A DNA stretch of 64,000 nucleotides from UBA995 sp035477115 (GTDB lineage: Bacteria > Bacillota > Sulfobacillia > UBA995). Location: the NCBI GenBank assembly GCA_035477115.1, contig DATIKW010000028.1, forward strand, positions 1 through 64,000, in the 5' to 3' direction. Each line of letters begins with the position of its first letter. Position 1 is the first letter of the stretch. Both the position numbers and the translations under genes were made by a program. Below, one piece after another: positions 16,121 through 24,294 of the stretch. The notes beneath the pieces are model-generated. The model had not been told where the DNA came from. It was given only the letters and a program-made list of their open reading frames with translations, and made no database searches.

Positions 16121-16954
16121 ATGGAGCCGCTGATCCGCCTTGAACAGGTGACGCATCGCTACGATGCCGACCGCCGAGTTCAGCCTGCCTTGGATGCAGT
16201 TGACTTGGAGGTGGTGGCGGGCGAATTCGTCGCCATCGTCGGGGCGAACGGCAGTGGCAAGTCAACCCTCGCCAAACACCTGAACGCCCTGCTCCTGCCA
16301 ACCGAAGGCGAGGTGCGCGTGGCGGGGCTGGACACCCGCGACCCCGCCACCGTTTGGGAAGTCCGGCGAATGGTGGGCATGGTATTCCAGAACCCCGACA
16401 ATCAGATCGTAGCCACCGTGGTGGAAGAGGATGTGGCGTTCGGCCCCGAGAACCTGGGCGTGGAATCGGCCGCGATTCGGACAAGAGTCAAGGAAGCGCT
16501 GGCCATGGTCGGTATGACCGACTTCCACTCGCGCGCCCCCCATCTGCTCTCCGGGGGACAGAAACAAAGGGTGGCGATCGCCGGCATTCTCGCCATGCGC
16601 CCCCGCTGTCTCGTCTTGGATGAGGCGACATCCATGCTCGATCCTTCCGGTCGCGATGAAGTCTTGAACACCGTCCGCCGCCTGAACAGGGACGAGGGGC
16701 TGACCGTCGTTCACATAACCCATTTCATGGAGGAAGCCGCCACTGCGGACCGGGTTGTGGTCATGGACCGCGGCCGCATCGTCGTGCACGGGACGCCGCG
16801 GACAGTATTCGCGCAAGCGCGGCGACTGGAGCGTATTGGCCTGGATGTACCCCCGATCACGGCTCTCGCCGGCATCCTGGCAGCGTCCGGATTGCCCATC
16901 CGCGCCGATGTGTTGACCGTGGAGGAAGTGGTTGACGCCCTATGCCCATCCTGA
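16121..16954 (+). CDS. ecfA1: Energy-coupling factor transporter ATPase EcfA1
   Basis: One of two ATPases that drive ECF vitamin/metal importers together with EcfT and exchangeable S components. 277 residues from ATG 16121: Walker A GANGSGKST (41-49), Q-loop FQNPDNQI, signature LSGGQKQRVAIAG and Walker B CLVLDEATSMLD. An in-frame GTG at 16052 has no ribosome-binding site and would add a Gly/Pro-rich lead, so the later ATG is preferred. Overlaps ecfA2 by 13 bases. Confidence 0.93.
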   Translation: MEPLIRLEQVTHRYDADRRVQPALDAVDLEVVAGEFVAIVGANGSGKSTLAKHLNALLLPTEGEVRVAGLDTRDPATVWEVRRMVGMVFQNPDNQIVATVVEEDVAFGPENLGVESAAIRTRVKEALAMVGMTDFHSRAPHLLSGGQKQRVAIAGILAMRPRCLVLDEATSMLDPSGRDEVLNTVRRLNRDEGLTVVHITHFMEEAATADRVVVMDRGRIVVHGTPRTVFAQARRLERIGLDVPPITALAGILAASGLPIRADVLTVEEVVDALCPS

Positions 16955-17817
16955 TCGAGAAAGTCGAATACACCTATTCGGGTGGCGCGGACTCAACCCC
17001 GGCTTTGGCGGGCATCGATCTCACCATCGAGGACGGGGAGTTCGTGGCGATCATCGGCCCGACCGGTTCGGGGAAGTCGACCCTCGTACAACACCTCAAC
17101 GGTCTCTTGCGACCCGACCGCGGTAGGGTCGTAGTGGACGGCGTGGACCTCGCCGGCCGCCACACCGACCTGAAAGCTATTCGCCAGAAAGTCGGCCTGG
17201 TCTTCCAATATCCCGAACACCAGCTATTCGAGGAGACCGTGCTGGACGATGTGGCGTTCGGACCGCGTAACCTGGGTATGCCTCCCGACATCGTGAGCGA
17301 GCGCGTGGCCAAGGCATTGCTGACGGTGGGGCTTGATCCGGCCGAGATCGGCCCGAGGTCGCCCTTCGCGCTGTCGGGCGGTCAGATGCGGCGCGTAGCC
17401 CTGGCCGGTGTCCTGGCCATGGAACCGCGGATGCTGGTCCTGGACGAGCCGGCGGCCGGTCTCGACCCGCGCGGCCGCCGGGACATCCTGGGGCACATTC
17501 AGCGACTGCGCGCCGAGCGGGGCATCACCGTGATCCTGGTATCACATAACATGGAGGAAGTCGCCCGCCTGGCGAGCCGATTGGTCGTGCTGAACGCTGG
17601 ACGAGTCGTGCTCGAGGGCCGGACTCGCGAGGTATTTGCCCAGAGCGACCTGCTCCGCCGGGTCGGGCTGGGCGTGCCCAGCATCACCCGGTTGGCGGCC
17701 GAGTTGCGCCAGCGAAACCTGAATATCCCATCGGATGTCCTGACCGTGGAAGAAGCCGCGGGCGCGATCCTGCGACTGTGGGCATCCCGGTCAGGGCAGG
17801 CCCGGGCTCATGCTTAG
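16942..17817 (+). CDS. ecfA2: Energy-coupling factor transporter ATPase EcfA2
   Basis: Second ECF ATPase. 291 residues with Walker A GPTGSGKST (39-47), Q-loop FQYPEHQLFEETV, which is typical of EcfA2, signature LSGGQMRRVALAG, and Walker B MLVLDEPAAGLD. ATG at 16942 lies inside the 3' end of ecfA1, and its own end overlaps ecfT by eight bases, so the three are co-translated. No S component is adjacent, indicating a group II ECF system serving unlinked substrate-binding proteins. Confidence 0.95.
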   Translation: MPILIEKVEYTYSGGADSTPALAGIDLTIEDGEFVAIIGPTGSGKSTLVQHLNGLLRPDRGRVVVDGVDLAGRHTDLKAIRQKVGLVFQYPEHQLFEETVLDDVAFGPRNLGMPPDIVSERVAKALLTVGLDPAEIGPRSPFALSGGQMRRVALAGVLAMEPRMLVLDEPAAGLDPRGRRDILGHIQRLRAERGITVILVSHNMEEVARLASRLVVLNAGRVVLEGRTREVFAQSDLLRRVGLGVPSITRLAAELRQRNLNIPSDVLTVEEAAGAILRLWASRSGQARAHA

Positions 17818-18610
17818 AGACATAACCATCGGGCAGTACCTGGCCCGGGACACGGCAGTTCATCGGCTGGATCCCCGCACCAAGATCATCGCGACCATAG
17901 TCTTCATGGTCGTGCTGTTCCTCGTACCCCATCTGGCGGGCTACGCTTTCCTCGGCATTTTCGCCGCCGTAGTCGTCATTCTGGCCGGCATTCCCCCGCG
18001 GATGCTGCTCCGGAGCATCCGTTCCCTGGCTTTCATCCTCGGGCTGACCTTCTTCCTACAGCTCTTCATGACCCGGGGAGAACCGCTGTTTGCCCTGGGG
18101 CCGCTGGTGGCGACCCGCGAAGGTTTCACCATGGGCGCATTCATGATCTCCCGACTGACCTTATTGATCGTGATGACCTCGCTCCTCACCCTGACCACGT
18201 CGCCCATCGCCCTTACTGATGGGCTTGAGTACCTGCTCCGGCCGTTCCGGCGGGTTGGTCTCCCCGCCCACGAACTCGCCATGATGATGACCATCGCCCT
18301 CCGGTTCATCCCCACCCTCCTCGAGGAAGCGGATAAGATCATGAAAGCCCAGATGGCGCGAGGAGCCGACTTTCGCAGCGGAAATCTGTTGCGCCGGGCA
18401 CGAAGCCTGATCCCATTGCTGGTGCCGCTATTCGTCAGCGCCTTCCGGCGCGCCGACGAACTGGCATTGGCGATGGAAGCTCGCTGCTATCGGGGAGGGG
18501 AGGGTCGCACCCGCATGAAGCAACTGGCATTCGCCCCCCGCGACGGCATTGCCTTCACCACCGTCGCCGCCATGTTCTTGGGGGTGCTGTTGCTGCGTGT
18601 CTGGTCCTGA
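17810..18610 (+). CDS. ecfT: Energy-coupling factor transporter transmembrane protein EcfT
   Basis: Membrane scaffold linking the EcfA ATPases to S components. 266 residues with five to six hydrophobic segments and the two cytoplasmic Ala-Arg coupling motifs, MARGADFRSGN (about 183-193) and AMEARCYRGGEGRTRM (about 222-237). ATG at 17810, overlapping ecfA2. Its last 200 bases are followed by truA as in Bacillus. Confidence 0.94.
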   Translation: MLRDITIGQYLARDTAVHRLDPRTKIIATIVFMVVLFLVPHLAGYAFLGIFAAVVVILAGIPPRMLLRSIRSLAFILGLTFFLQLFMTRGEPLFALGPLVATREGFTMGAFMISRLTLLIVMTSLLTLTTSPIALTDGLEYLLRPFRRVGLPAHELAMMMTIALRFIPTLLEEADKIMKAQMARGADFRSGNLLRRARSLIPLLVPLFVSAFRRADELALAMEARCYRGGEGRTRMKQLAFAPRDGIAFTTVAAMFLGVLLLRVWS

Positions 18611-18635
18611 TCGCCCCCGCGGGCAGGTTCGCAAC

Positions 18636-19454
18636 TTGCGCTTGACGGTAGCGTACGAGGGTACAGCTTTTCACGGCTTCCAAGCTCAACGTCCCGGTCT
18701 GCGTACGGTACAGGCGGAACTCGAGCGGGCCGTCTTCGAGTTGACGGGAGAGACGGTCAGGATCAACGGCGCCGGTCGGACCGATTCCGGCGTTCACGCC
18801 CGCGGTCAGGTGATCAACTTTCGCACCCGGTCGGCGATACCGGTGGATCGCTGGCCGCGGGCACTGGGATCCCACCTGCCGCCGGATCTCGTCGTCCAGG
18901 ATGCCGCCGAGGCGGCAGCCGATTTTCATGCCCGTTACTTCGCCTCAGGCAAGATATATCGTTATCTGGTATATGAATCCGCCGTTCCGTCCCCCTTCTG
19001 GGACCGCTATGCCTTGCGCTGGCCCGGCGCTCCCCTGGACGCAGGCGCCATGCGCCGCGCCCTAGCCATACTCGAGGGACGCCACGACTTCCGGGCGTTT
19101 CACGACTCGGGCTCCCGGGTCAGGGACACCCGTCGCCATCTGTTCTGCGCGGGGCTTCACCAGTTCACGGAAGGGGATTTGTGGGCGGTCGTCCATCCGC
19201 CGGCCGGTCCAGGTAACATCCGCTTCCTGGGGATCACCCTGATCGCGGACGGCTTCCTCTACCACATGGCCCGCGTGATCGCAGGCACCCTGCTGGAGGT
19301 GGGCCGGTCTGAGCTGGCGGCGGACTCTCTGCACGAGCGGCTGGCCGACGGCCGGAGAGACCTGACCGGACCCACCGCCCCGGCCAAGGGGCTGTGGCTC
19401 GAGCGGGTACTCTACTGCCGGGCGGATTGTCGTTCGCTCCTCCCTCAAGTCTGA
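18636..19454 (+). CDS. truA: tRNA pseudouridine(38-40) synthase TruA
   Basis: Isomerises uridines 38-40 in the tRNA anticodon arm. From TTG 18636 the product has 272 residues, begins MRLTVAYEGTAFHGFQAQ and contains the catalytic aspartate in GAGRTDSGVHARGQV. HDFRAFHDSG and FLYHMARVIAGTLLEVG are further family motifs. The ribosome-binding site is weak, and in-frame GTG 18597 is an alternative that would overlap ecfT; the frame is also open from 18549. rplM and rpsI, which usually follow, are absent. Confidence 0.92.
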   Translation: MRLTVAYEGTAFHGFQAQRPGLRTVQAELERAVFELTGETVRINGAGRTDSGVHARGQVINFRTRSAIPVDRWPRALGSHLPPDLVVQDAAEAAADFHARYFASGKIYRYLVYESAVPSPFWDRYALRWPGAPLDAGAMRRALAILEGRHDFRAFHDSGSRVRDTRRHLFCAGLHQFTEGDLWAVVHPPAGPGNIRFLGITLIADGFLYHMARVIAGTLLEVGRSELAADSLHERLADGRRDLTGPTAPAKGLWLERVLYCRADCRSLLPQV

Positions 19455-19506
19455 GCCAAGTCGCATGAATCCGCCGGCACCGCCGGCGGAGGGGCTGATA
19501 CTTGGC
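19455..19506. repeat. Nested inverted repeat at the truA/oadG convergent gap
   Basis: A perfect 9-base inverted repeat, TCCGCCGGC and GCCGGCGGA (19470-19478 and 19482-19490) with a 3-base loop, is enclosed by a second pair GCCAAGT/ACTTGGC (19455-19461 and 19500-19506). No T-run follows on either strand. It starts at the last bases of truA and faces the end of the minus-strand genes, so a bidirectional terminator or processing hairpin is the simplest reading. The rest of the gap to 19692 shows two weaker hairpins (GGGGA..TCCCC near 19656, TCGGGA..TCCCGA near 19519) and no credible gene. Confidence 0.55.
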
Positions 19507-19692
19507 CATGGCTCGTCAGGCCAATCGGGAAGGCTATCCCGAAATCGCGGCGAGGTCCTCACCCGCATTGCCTTCGGCTTGAGCGGCGGACAACCTCAAG
19601 AAGACCACTTCCCGGGAGCCTGACCGGTACGCCCGGCATGGGGGTCGTCTTGGGGATGCGAGTCCCCTGCAGGACTGGGGCAGCAGGGCGGT

Positions 19693-19836
19693 CTAGTGTC
19701 TCTGTTCGGCCTCGCCGTCACGCGGGAATAACAGCACGAGGGTCTTCGCCACGAGCGCGAACAAGCCGATGACCCCGATCATCACCGGTAACCCGATGGT
19801 GGCAATCAGGAGCGCCTTGCTCAGGGTGTCCGTCAT
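19693..19836 (-). CDS. Single-span small protein, probable OadG-like gamma subunit of a sodium pump decarboxylase
   Basis: A 47-residue frame on the minus strand starting ATG (19836-19834) and ending TAG. It begins MTDTLSKALLIATIG, has one long hydrophobic helix (about residues 8-35, including GLPVMIGVIGLFALVAKTLVL), and a charged tail ending EAEQRH. Size, single N-terminal span and position 37 bases behind the beta-subunit gene fit the small gamma subunits (OadG/GcdD class) that stabilise Na+-pumping decarboxylases. GAGGTAGGAG precedes the start. Sequence similarity in this class is low, so the assignment rests on topology and context. Confidence 0.6.
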   Translation of the reverse strand: MTDTLSKALLIATIGLPVMIGVIGLFALVAKTLVLLFPRDGEAEQRH

Positions 19837-19873
19837 GCTCCTACCTCGTTTCGAGCGTTCCTCATGTAGCTGT

Positions 19874-21004
19874 TCATAGCCCCAGGATCGCCTTGCTCAC
19901 GGCGATCACCACCACTCCGGCCACGATCGAGCATAGCTGTCCGGAGATGTTCACGGCGACGGCATGCATCAGCAAGTAATTCTGCCTGTCCTCGGCGAAA
20001 GCCATCTTGGCCACCACTCTGCCCGCCATGGGAAACGCGGAGATCCCGGCCGCTCCGATCATGGGGTTGATCTTCTCGCGGCGGAGCAGGTTGAGGAACT
20101 TGGCGATTATGATGCCCCCGGCGGTGGCGAACACCATCGCTGCCAGCCCGAGGGCCATCACCCCCAGGGTTACCCAGTTCAAGAACGTTTCCGCGGTCAT
20201 GGTCCCCCCGATGGTGAGTCCGAGGAGCAGCGTGACCACATTGACCAGTTCATTCTGGGCCGAGTGGCTCAAGCGCTCGGCAACGCCGCACTCCCGCAGG
20301 AAATTGCCGAGCATCAAGAACCCTACCAGCGGCACCGCCACGGGAGCGATCAGGCCGGCCACGATCACCACGCACAGGGGAAAGAGCAGGCGCGCAGTGC
20401 GGGAAACCTCCGGCCCGCCGCTATACACCATGCGGATCCTGCGCTCGTCTGGAGTTGTGAGAAGACGGATCACCGGAGGCATGATGAGGGGGGTGAGCGC
20501 CATGTAGGAGTAAGCCGCCAGCGCCAACGGCCCCAGGATTTCGGGAGCATACAGTGAGGCCACGAAGATGGTGGTGGGACCGTCGGCCGTGCCCAGGATA
20601 CCGATGGCGACCGCCTGGGTGAGCGGGAACCGTAACAGGCTTGCCGCGATGATAGTGGCGAAAATGCCGATTTGCGCCGCCGCGCCGATCAACATCACCT
20701 CGGGATTGCGCAGGAGAGGGCTGAAGTCGCACATCGCCCCGACGCCGATGAAGATGAGGATCGGGAACAGTTCAGTCAAGACTCCAATCCGGAGCAGCAG
20801 GGTCAAGGGGCCGGCCTCGGTGACCGCTCCCGAAAGGGGAAGGTTGGCCATGACGGCGCCAAAGCCTATCGGGATGAGCAGCAAGGGTTCATAGCCCTTC
20901 TTGACCGCCAGGTAAATCAGGGTAAGTCCTATCGCCCACATCACCGCGTGGTGCCAGCTGAGTTCAATGATACCCGCCATCAGACCTTCCAGTGTCGCGC
21001 CCAC
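19874..21004 (-). CDS. Sodium ion-translocating decarboxylase subunit beta
   Basis: 376 residues, strongly hydrophobic with about nine to eleven membrane segments. IFIGVGAMCDFSPLLRNP, the GTADGPTTIFVASLYAP motif (with the functional Asp in the first re-entrant region), YSYMALTPLIMPPVIRLLTT, FLMLGNFLRECGVAERLS and INPMIGAAGISAFPMAGRV are hallmarks of the OadB/GcdB/MmdB family. These membrane subunits decarboxylate carboxybiotin and export Na+. Start GTG 21004; ATG 20980 (MAGIIELSWHH) is an alternative. No carboxyltransferase or biotin carrier is nearby, so the substrate (oxaloacetate, methylmalonyl-CoA, glutaconyl-CoA or malonate) cannot be told. Confidence 0.92.
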   Translation of the reverse strand: MGATLEGLMAGIIELSWHHAVMWAIGLTLIYLAVKKGYEPLLLIPIGFGAVMANLPLSGAVTEAGPLTLLLRIGVLTELFPILIFIGVGAMCDFSPLLRNPEVMLIGAAAQIGIFATIIAASLLRFPLTQAVAIGILGTADGPTTIFVASLYAPEILGPLALAAYSYMALTPLIMPPVIRLLTTPDERRIRMVYSGGPEVSRTARLLFPLCVVIVAGLIAPVAVPLVGFLMLGNFLRECGVAERLSHSAQNELVNVVTLLLGLTIGGTMTAETFLNWVTLGVMALGLAAMVFATAGGIIIAKFLNLLRREKINPMIGAAGISAFPMAGRVVAKMAFAEDRQNYLLMHAVAVNISGQLCSIVAGVVVIAVSKAILGL

Positions 21005-21097
21005 CTTGCCCGATAACCACCCTTCCGCCGTGCCCGTACATTATGGCAGCCGGTCCCTGCCGTAGTGGCCCGCGACCGGCCGAACTCTCACGCCTGC

Positions 21098-21126
21098 ATT
21101 ATATAGCACGATGCGCCCCAAGTCGA
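21098..21126 (-). promoter_or_regulatory. Promoter for the decarboxylase beta subunit gene
   Basis: Read on the minus strand: -35 TCGACT (21126-21121), a 17-base spacer and a perfect -10 TATAAT (21103-21098). Transcription would begin near 21091, giving an approximately 87-base leader before the GTG at 21004. It points away from the feoAB promoter, with about 60 bases between them. Confidence 0.65.
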
Positions 21127-21187
21127 CGGAAGAACTCTGGAGATCCCCCCGTCCCTCGGGGCATGGGGGTCTTCTCAGAAGTATCGC

Positions 21188-21216
21188 TTGACGTCCGTCA
21201 ACCCCTCCGGTAGAAT
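21188..21216 (+). promoter_or_regulatory. Sigma-A promoter of feoAB
   Basis: TTGACG (21188-21193), 17-base spacer and TAGAAT (21211-21216): five of six matches in each hexamer at optimal spacing. Predicted start of transcription is near 21223, directly before the Fur-like operator. The feoA start must therefore be downstream of this point. Confidence 0.75.
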
Positions 21217-21228
21217 CATGATAAAGAG

Positions 21229-21243
21229 TGATACTCGTTATCA
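21229..21243 (+). promoter_or_regulatory. Fur-type iron operator
   Basis: TGATACTCGTTATCA matches the 7-1-7 Fur box TGATAATnATTATCA at 12 of the 14 specified positions and has perfect TGATA/TATCA ends. A second partial TGATAAAGAGTGATA overlaps on the left (21219-21233). It sits just past the predicted transcription start of feoAB, the position for repression by Fe2+-Fur. A DtxR/MntR-type site is less likely from the sequence. Confidence 0.72.
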
Positions 21244-21277
21244 TTGTGTTATCGGATCGAGACCGGGGGGATGCCGC

Positions 21278-21526
21278 TTGCGCCTGGATCAGTGCTGGAC
21301 AGGTCAGCGCCTCGTAGTGCAGTCGGTGGAAGATGGGCTGGTCCGGGATATGGCCGTTCGCATCGGCCTTGGCGCCGGAGTCGAAGTCACATGCCAGACG
21401 AAACTCCCCCTGGGGCCGGTCGTCTTGACCTGGGGCGACCAGGAGATTGCGGTAGGGAGAGGCATCGCCCGCCGGATTATGGTAAGAGTCCAGCGTGGGC
21501 GGCGGGGAGAGGCGGGCGAGCCGTGA
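21278..21526 (+). CDS. feoA: Ferrous iron transport protein A
   Basis: 82-residue SH3-like protein that assists FeoB. The start is TTG 21278 (MRLDQCWTGQRLVVQSV) with GGGGGG at 21265-21270; the longer open frame runs into the promoter and operator and cannot be translated. The family core (LGAGVEVTCQTKLPLGPVV, then the RGIARRIMV ending) is clear. The stop overlaps the feoB GTG (GTGA). Confidence 0.88.
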   Translation: MRLDQCWTGQRLVVQSVEDGLVRDMAVRIGLGAGVEVTCQTKLPLGPVVLTWGDQEIAVGRGIARRIMVRVQRGRRGEAGEP

Positions 21527-23352
21527 ATCCTGGACGCGAGGCAGGCTGTCACACCCATGGCTCCCGAGATGGGATTCGCCCTGCGCCGGGCGGGAAGATC
21601 ATCGTCCTGGCCGGCAACCCGAACACCGGCAAGTCACTGGTCTTCAACTACCTCACCCGCCTGTATGCCGACGTGTCCAATTATCCGGGGACTACCGTGG
21701 ATTTGCTCTCCGGACGAATGGGCGCGCACGTCGTAGTGGATACTCCCGGCGTGTACGGCCTGTCGGCCTTCAACGACGAGGAACGGGTGGCCCGGGACAT
21801 GGTGGCCCGGGCTGACATGGTGGTCAACGTGGTGGATGCCGGCCACCTGGAGCGCGACCTGTTCCTCACCTTGCAGCTTGCCGACGCCGGCGTGCCTTTC
21901 GTGGTGGCTCTCAACCTGATGGATGAGGCGGAGGCGCGCGGAATCAGCATTGACACCGACACCCTCGCCGAGGTCCTGGGGGTGCCGGTGGTACCCACGG
22001 TGGCCGTGACCGGCAAGGGCCTGAACGCGCTCAAGTCCCAACTCACCCATGCCCGGCCCGGGCACCTTGACGGCGCCACTCCTGACCCGGCCAGGCTGTC
22101 TGCCGAGGCCAAGGACTTGGTCGCGTCGATCGGAGCGGAAGAGGGCTCCGAGCGGGAGAGCGCATACGCCCGCAGGCGCGAGCGGGCCAATGCTCTGGCC
22201 GCCCGGGTGATGACCCGGAGACCGCGCCGGGAGGGCACCGGCGAGCGCCTCGGTCGGCTCCTCCTCGAGCCGCTGGTCGGGCTCCCCGTACTCGTCGTCT
22301 TGCTGGCGGCGATCTACCAGTTGATAGGGGTCGTGGTGGCCCAGTGGGTGGTCGGCTTCACCGAGGACACCATCATGCTCGGCTATTACGAACCGGCCGT
22401 CCGGTCGCTGCTCGGTCCCTTGTTCGGGCCGGGCAATCCCGTGGGCCAACTCCTGCTGGGCGAGTTCGGCATACTGACCATGACCGTTACCTACCTGCTC
22501 GGCCTCCTCCTGCCCCTGGTCGCGGCCATCTACTTGGCCATAGCATTGCTGGAAGACTCCGGCTACCTGCCCCGCCTGGCGGTCCTCCTCGATCGGGCGT
22601 TCGTCTCCCTGGGGCTAAATGGCCGGGCGGTCATACCCGTGATCCTGGGACTGGGGTGCGGGGCTATGGCCTCCATGTCCACGCGCGTGCTGGGTACGGT
22701 CCGCGAGCGCCGGATCGCCCTGTTCTTGCTCGCGCTGGCCGTCCCCTGTTCCGCGCAGCTTGGCGTGGTGACCGCGATGATGGCGGGCCTCGGAGCCCGC
22801 TATCTTGCCGCATACGTGCTGATCGTCGGCGCCGTATTCCTCAGTGCCGGCGCCCTGCTGAACCGGCTCCTCCCCGGCGAATCCAGCTTCCTCCTGATCG
22901 ATCTGCCGCACCTCCGCTGGCCCGCAGTTGGGAACGTCCTGCGGAAGACATTCTCTCGCTCCGCGGGGTTCTTGAAAGATGCGGTGCCCCTCTTCATATT
23001 CGGCGCCTTGCTGGTGGGCGTCATGCAGCTTACCGGGGCGTTGACCATCATCGAGACCTGGACGGCGCCGGTGGCCAGCGGTTGGCTGGGCCTTCCGGCG
23101 GAAGCCTCCCGGGCCTTCATCATGGGTTTCATCAGACGTGACTTCGGAGTGGCCGGCCTCTTCGGCCTGCCCCTCTCCCCCCACCAGATCCTGGTTGCCG
23201 TCGTGACCATAACCCTGTTCGTCCCGTGTATCGCCTCCATCCTGGTGGTGGGCCGGGAGCGGGGATGGAGGGAAGCGGCAATCATTTGGCTGGCTGTCTT
23301 CTGCATTGCCTTCCTGGTGGGTGGAGTGGTCCATCGGCTCCCCTTCCCCTGA
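21523..23352 (+). CDS. feoB: Ferrous iron transporter B
   Basis: GTP-dependent Fe2+ importer of the cytoplasmic membrane. 609 residues: an N-terminal G domain with G1 GNPNTGKS (31-38), NYPGTTVD, G3 DTPGVYGL and G4 NLMDE; then a helical region and a membrane domain with LEDSGYLPRLAVLLDRAF, GLGCGAMASM and AVPCSAQLGV as gate motifs. GTG 21523 overlaps the feoA stop with GGGGAGAGG at 21504-21512. The long upstream open frame from 21244 is rejected because it covers feoA in another frame. Iron control by the operator at 21229-21243 is predicted. Confidence 0.96.
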   Translation: MNPGREAGCHTHGSRDGIRPAPGGKIIVLAGNPNTGKSLVFNYLTRLYADVSNYPGTTVDLLSGRMGAHVVVDTPGVYGLSAFNDEERVARDMVARADMVVNVVDAGHLERDLFLTLQLADAGVPFVVALNLMDEAEARGISIDTDTLAEVLGVPVVPTVAVTGKGLNALKSQLTHARPGHLDGATPDPARLSAEAKDLVASIGAEEGSERESAYARRRERANALAARVMTRRPRREGTGERLGRLLLEPLVGLPVLVVLLAAIYQLIGVVVAQWVVGFTEDTIMLGYYEPAVRSLLGPLFGPGNPVGQLLLGEFGILTMTVTYLLGLLLPLVAAIYLAIALLEDSGYLPRLAVLLDRAFVSLGLNGRAVIPVILGLGCGAMASMSTRVLGTVRERRIALFLLALAVPCSAQLGVVTAMMAGLGARYLAAYVLIVGAVFLSAGALLNRLLPGESSFLLIDLPHLRWPAVGNVLRKTFSRSAGFLKDAVPLFIFGALLVGVMQLTGALTIIETWTAPVASGWLGLPAEASRAFIMGFIRRDFGVAGLFGLPLSPHQILVAVVTITLFVPCIASILVVGRERGWREAAIIWLAVFCIAFLVGGVVHRLPFP

Positions 23353-23421
23353 TCCGCGATCCCGGCGGAGGGACCCGGCCCCTTCCTGGAGAAACTGTCC
23401 CAGTGAAGGAGGCCGGGTCTC

Positions 23422-24291
23422 GTGCGCGACCTGCGATTCACGATCGTGACCGGGCTGTCCGGAGCCGGAAAGACCCTCGCGCTCCGCGCGCTGGAGGATG
23501 TCGGTTACTTCTGCGTCGACAATCTCCCTCCCCGTCTGCTGTCGAAGTTCGCTGAACTGGTGATCCAGCAGCCGACCGGGGCGATTGACCGCGTGGCCCT
23601 GGGAATGGACATTCGGGGCGGCGAGTTCTTCGAGGGGCTGGTCGAGGCCGTCGAGGAACTCAAGACGATGGGTTTCCCCCACCGCATCCTGTTCCTGGAG
23701 GCGGATGACGAGACGCTCGTCCGAAGGTTCAAGGAGACGCGACGCCTGCACCCGCTCGCACCCCACGGGGGGATCCTCGAGGGGATCGCCGAGGAGCGCA
23801 CGCGCCTCCAGCCCTTACGAGAACTGGCCACCCATGTCCTCGACACCTCCGGCTGGACCTTGCAGGACCTCCGCCAGGAGGTCTTCGCCATGGAGGGCGC
23901 CGAGCGGAGACTGATCATCAACGTACTCTCGTTCGGCTTCAAACACGGACTGCCGGTGGACGCGGACCTGGTCTTCGACCTCCGTTTCTTGCCCAATCCC
24001 AACCATGTGGCGAGCTTGCAGGCCCACGACGGGAACTACCCGGGGGTTGCCGACTACGTCCTGGCTCGACCGGTGGCCCGCAAGTTCCTCCGCCGGCTGA
24101 TGAGTCTCCTGGACTTCCTCCTCCCGCACTTCCTTCAAGAGGGCCGTACCCAGCTAACCATAGCTTTAGGTTGCACCGGGGGACGCCATCGTTCGGTGGT
24201 GTTCGCCAACCGAGTGGCCGCCTGGCTCAAGCGGCAGCGCCACGGAGTCATCCTGCAGCATCGCGATATTCGCCGGGAAGACACGGAGTAG
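23422..24291 (+). CDS. rapZ: RNase adapter / nucleotide-binding protein RapZ
   Basis: 289 residues with Walker A GLSGAGKT (11-18), Walker B FCVDNLPP, the EADDETLVRRFKETRR segment and the C-terminal GCTGGRHRSVVFANRV motif of the RapZ/YvcJ family. The family senses UDP-sugar or nucleotide signals and, in E. coli, targets RNase E to small RNAs. GTG 23422 is seven bases or so behind AAGGAGG (23406-23412). The usual partners (YvcK/MgfK and WhiA) do not follow; a polyprenyl synthase does. Confidence 0.93.
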   Translation: MRDLRFTIVTGLSGAGKTLALRALEDVGYFCVDNLPPRLLSKFAELVIQQPTGAIDRVALGMDIRGGEFFEGLVEAVEELKTMGFPHRILFLEADDETLVRRFKETRRLHPLAPHGGILEGIAEERTRLQPLRELATHVLDTSGWTLQDLRQEVFAMEGAERRLIINVLSFGFKHGLPVDADLVFDLRFLPNPNHVASLQAHDGNYPGVADYVLARPVARKFLRRLMSLLDFLLPHFLQEGRTQLTIALGCTGGRHRSVVFANRVAAWLKRQRHGVILQHRDIRREDTE

Positions 24292-24294
24292 CCG

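Noticed and set aside
19507..19581. 24-codon ATG frame (starting at the CCATGG near 19508)
   Set aside because: No ribosome-binding site, no recognisable sequence, and it lies among hairpins of a convergent gap.
21244..21522. Long N-terminal extension of FeoB from the upstream in-frame ATG
   Set aside because: It covers feoA in another frame, is of low-complexity Arg/Gly composition, and the GTG overlapping the feoA stop has a good ribosome-binding site.
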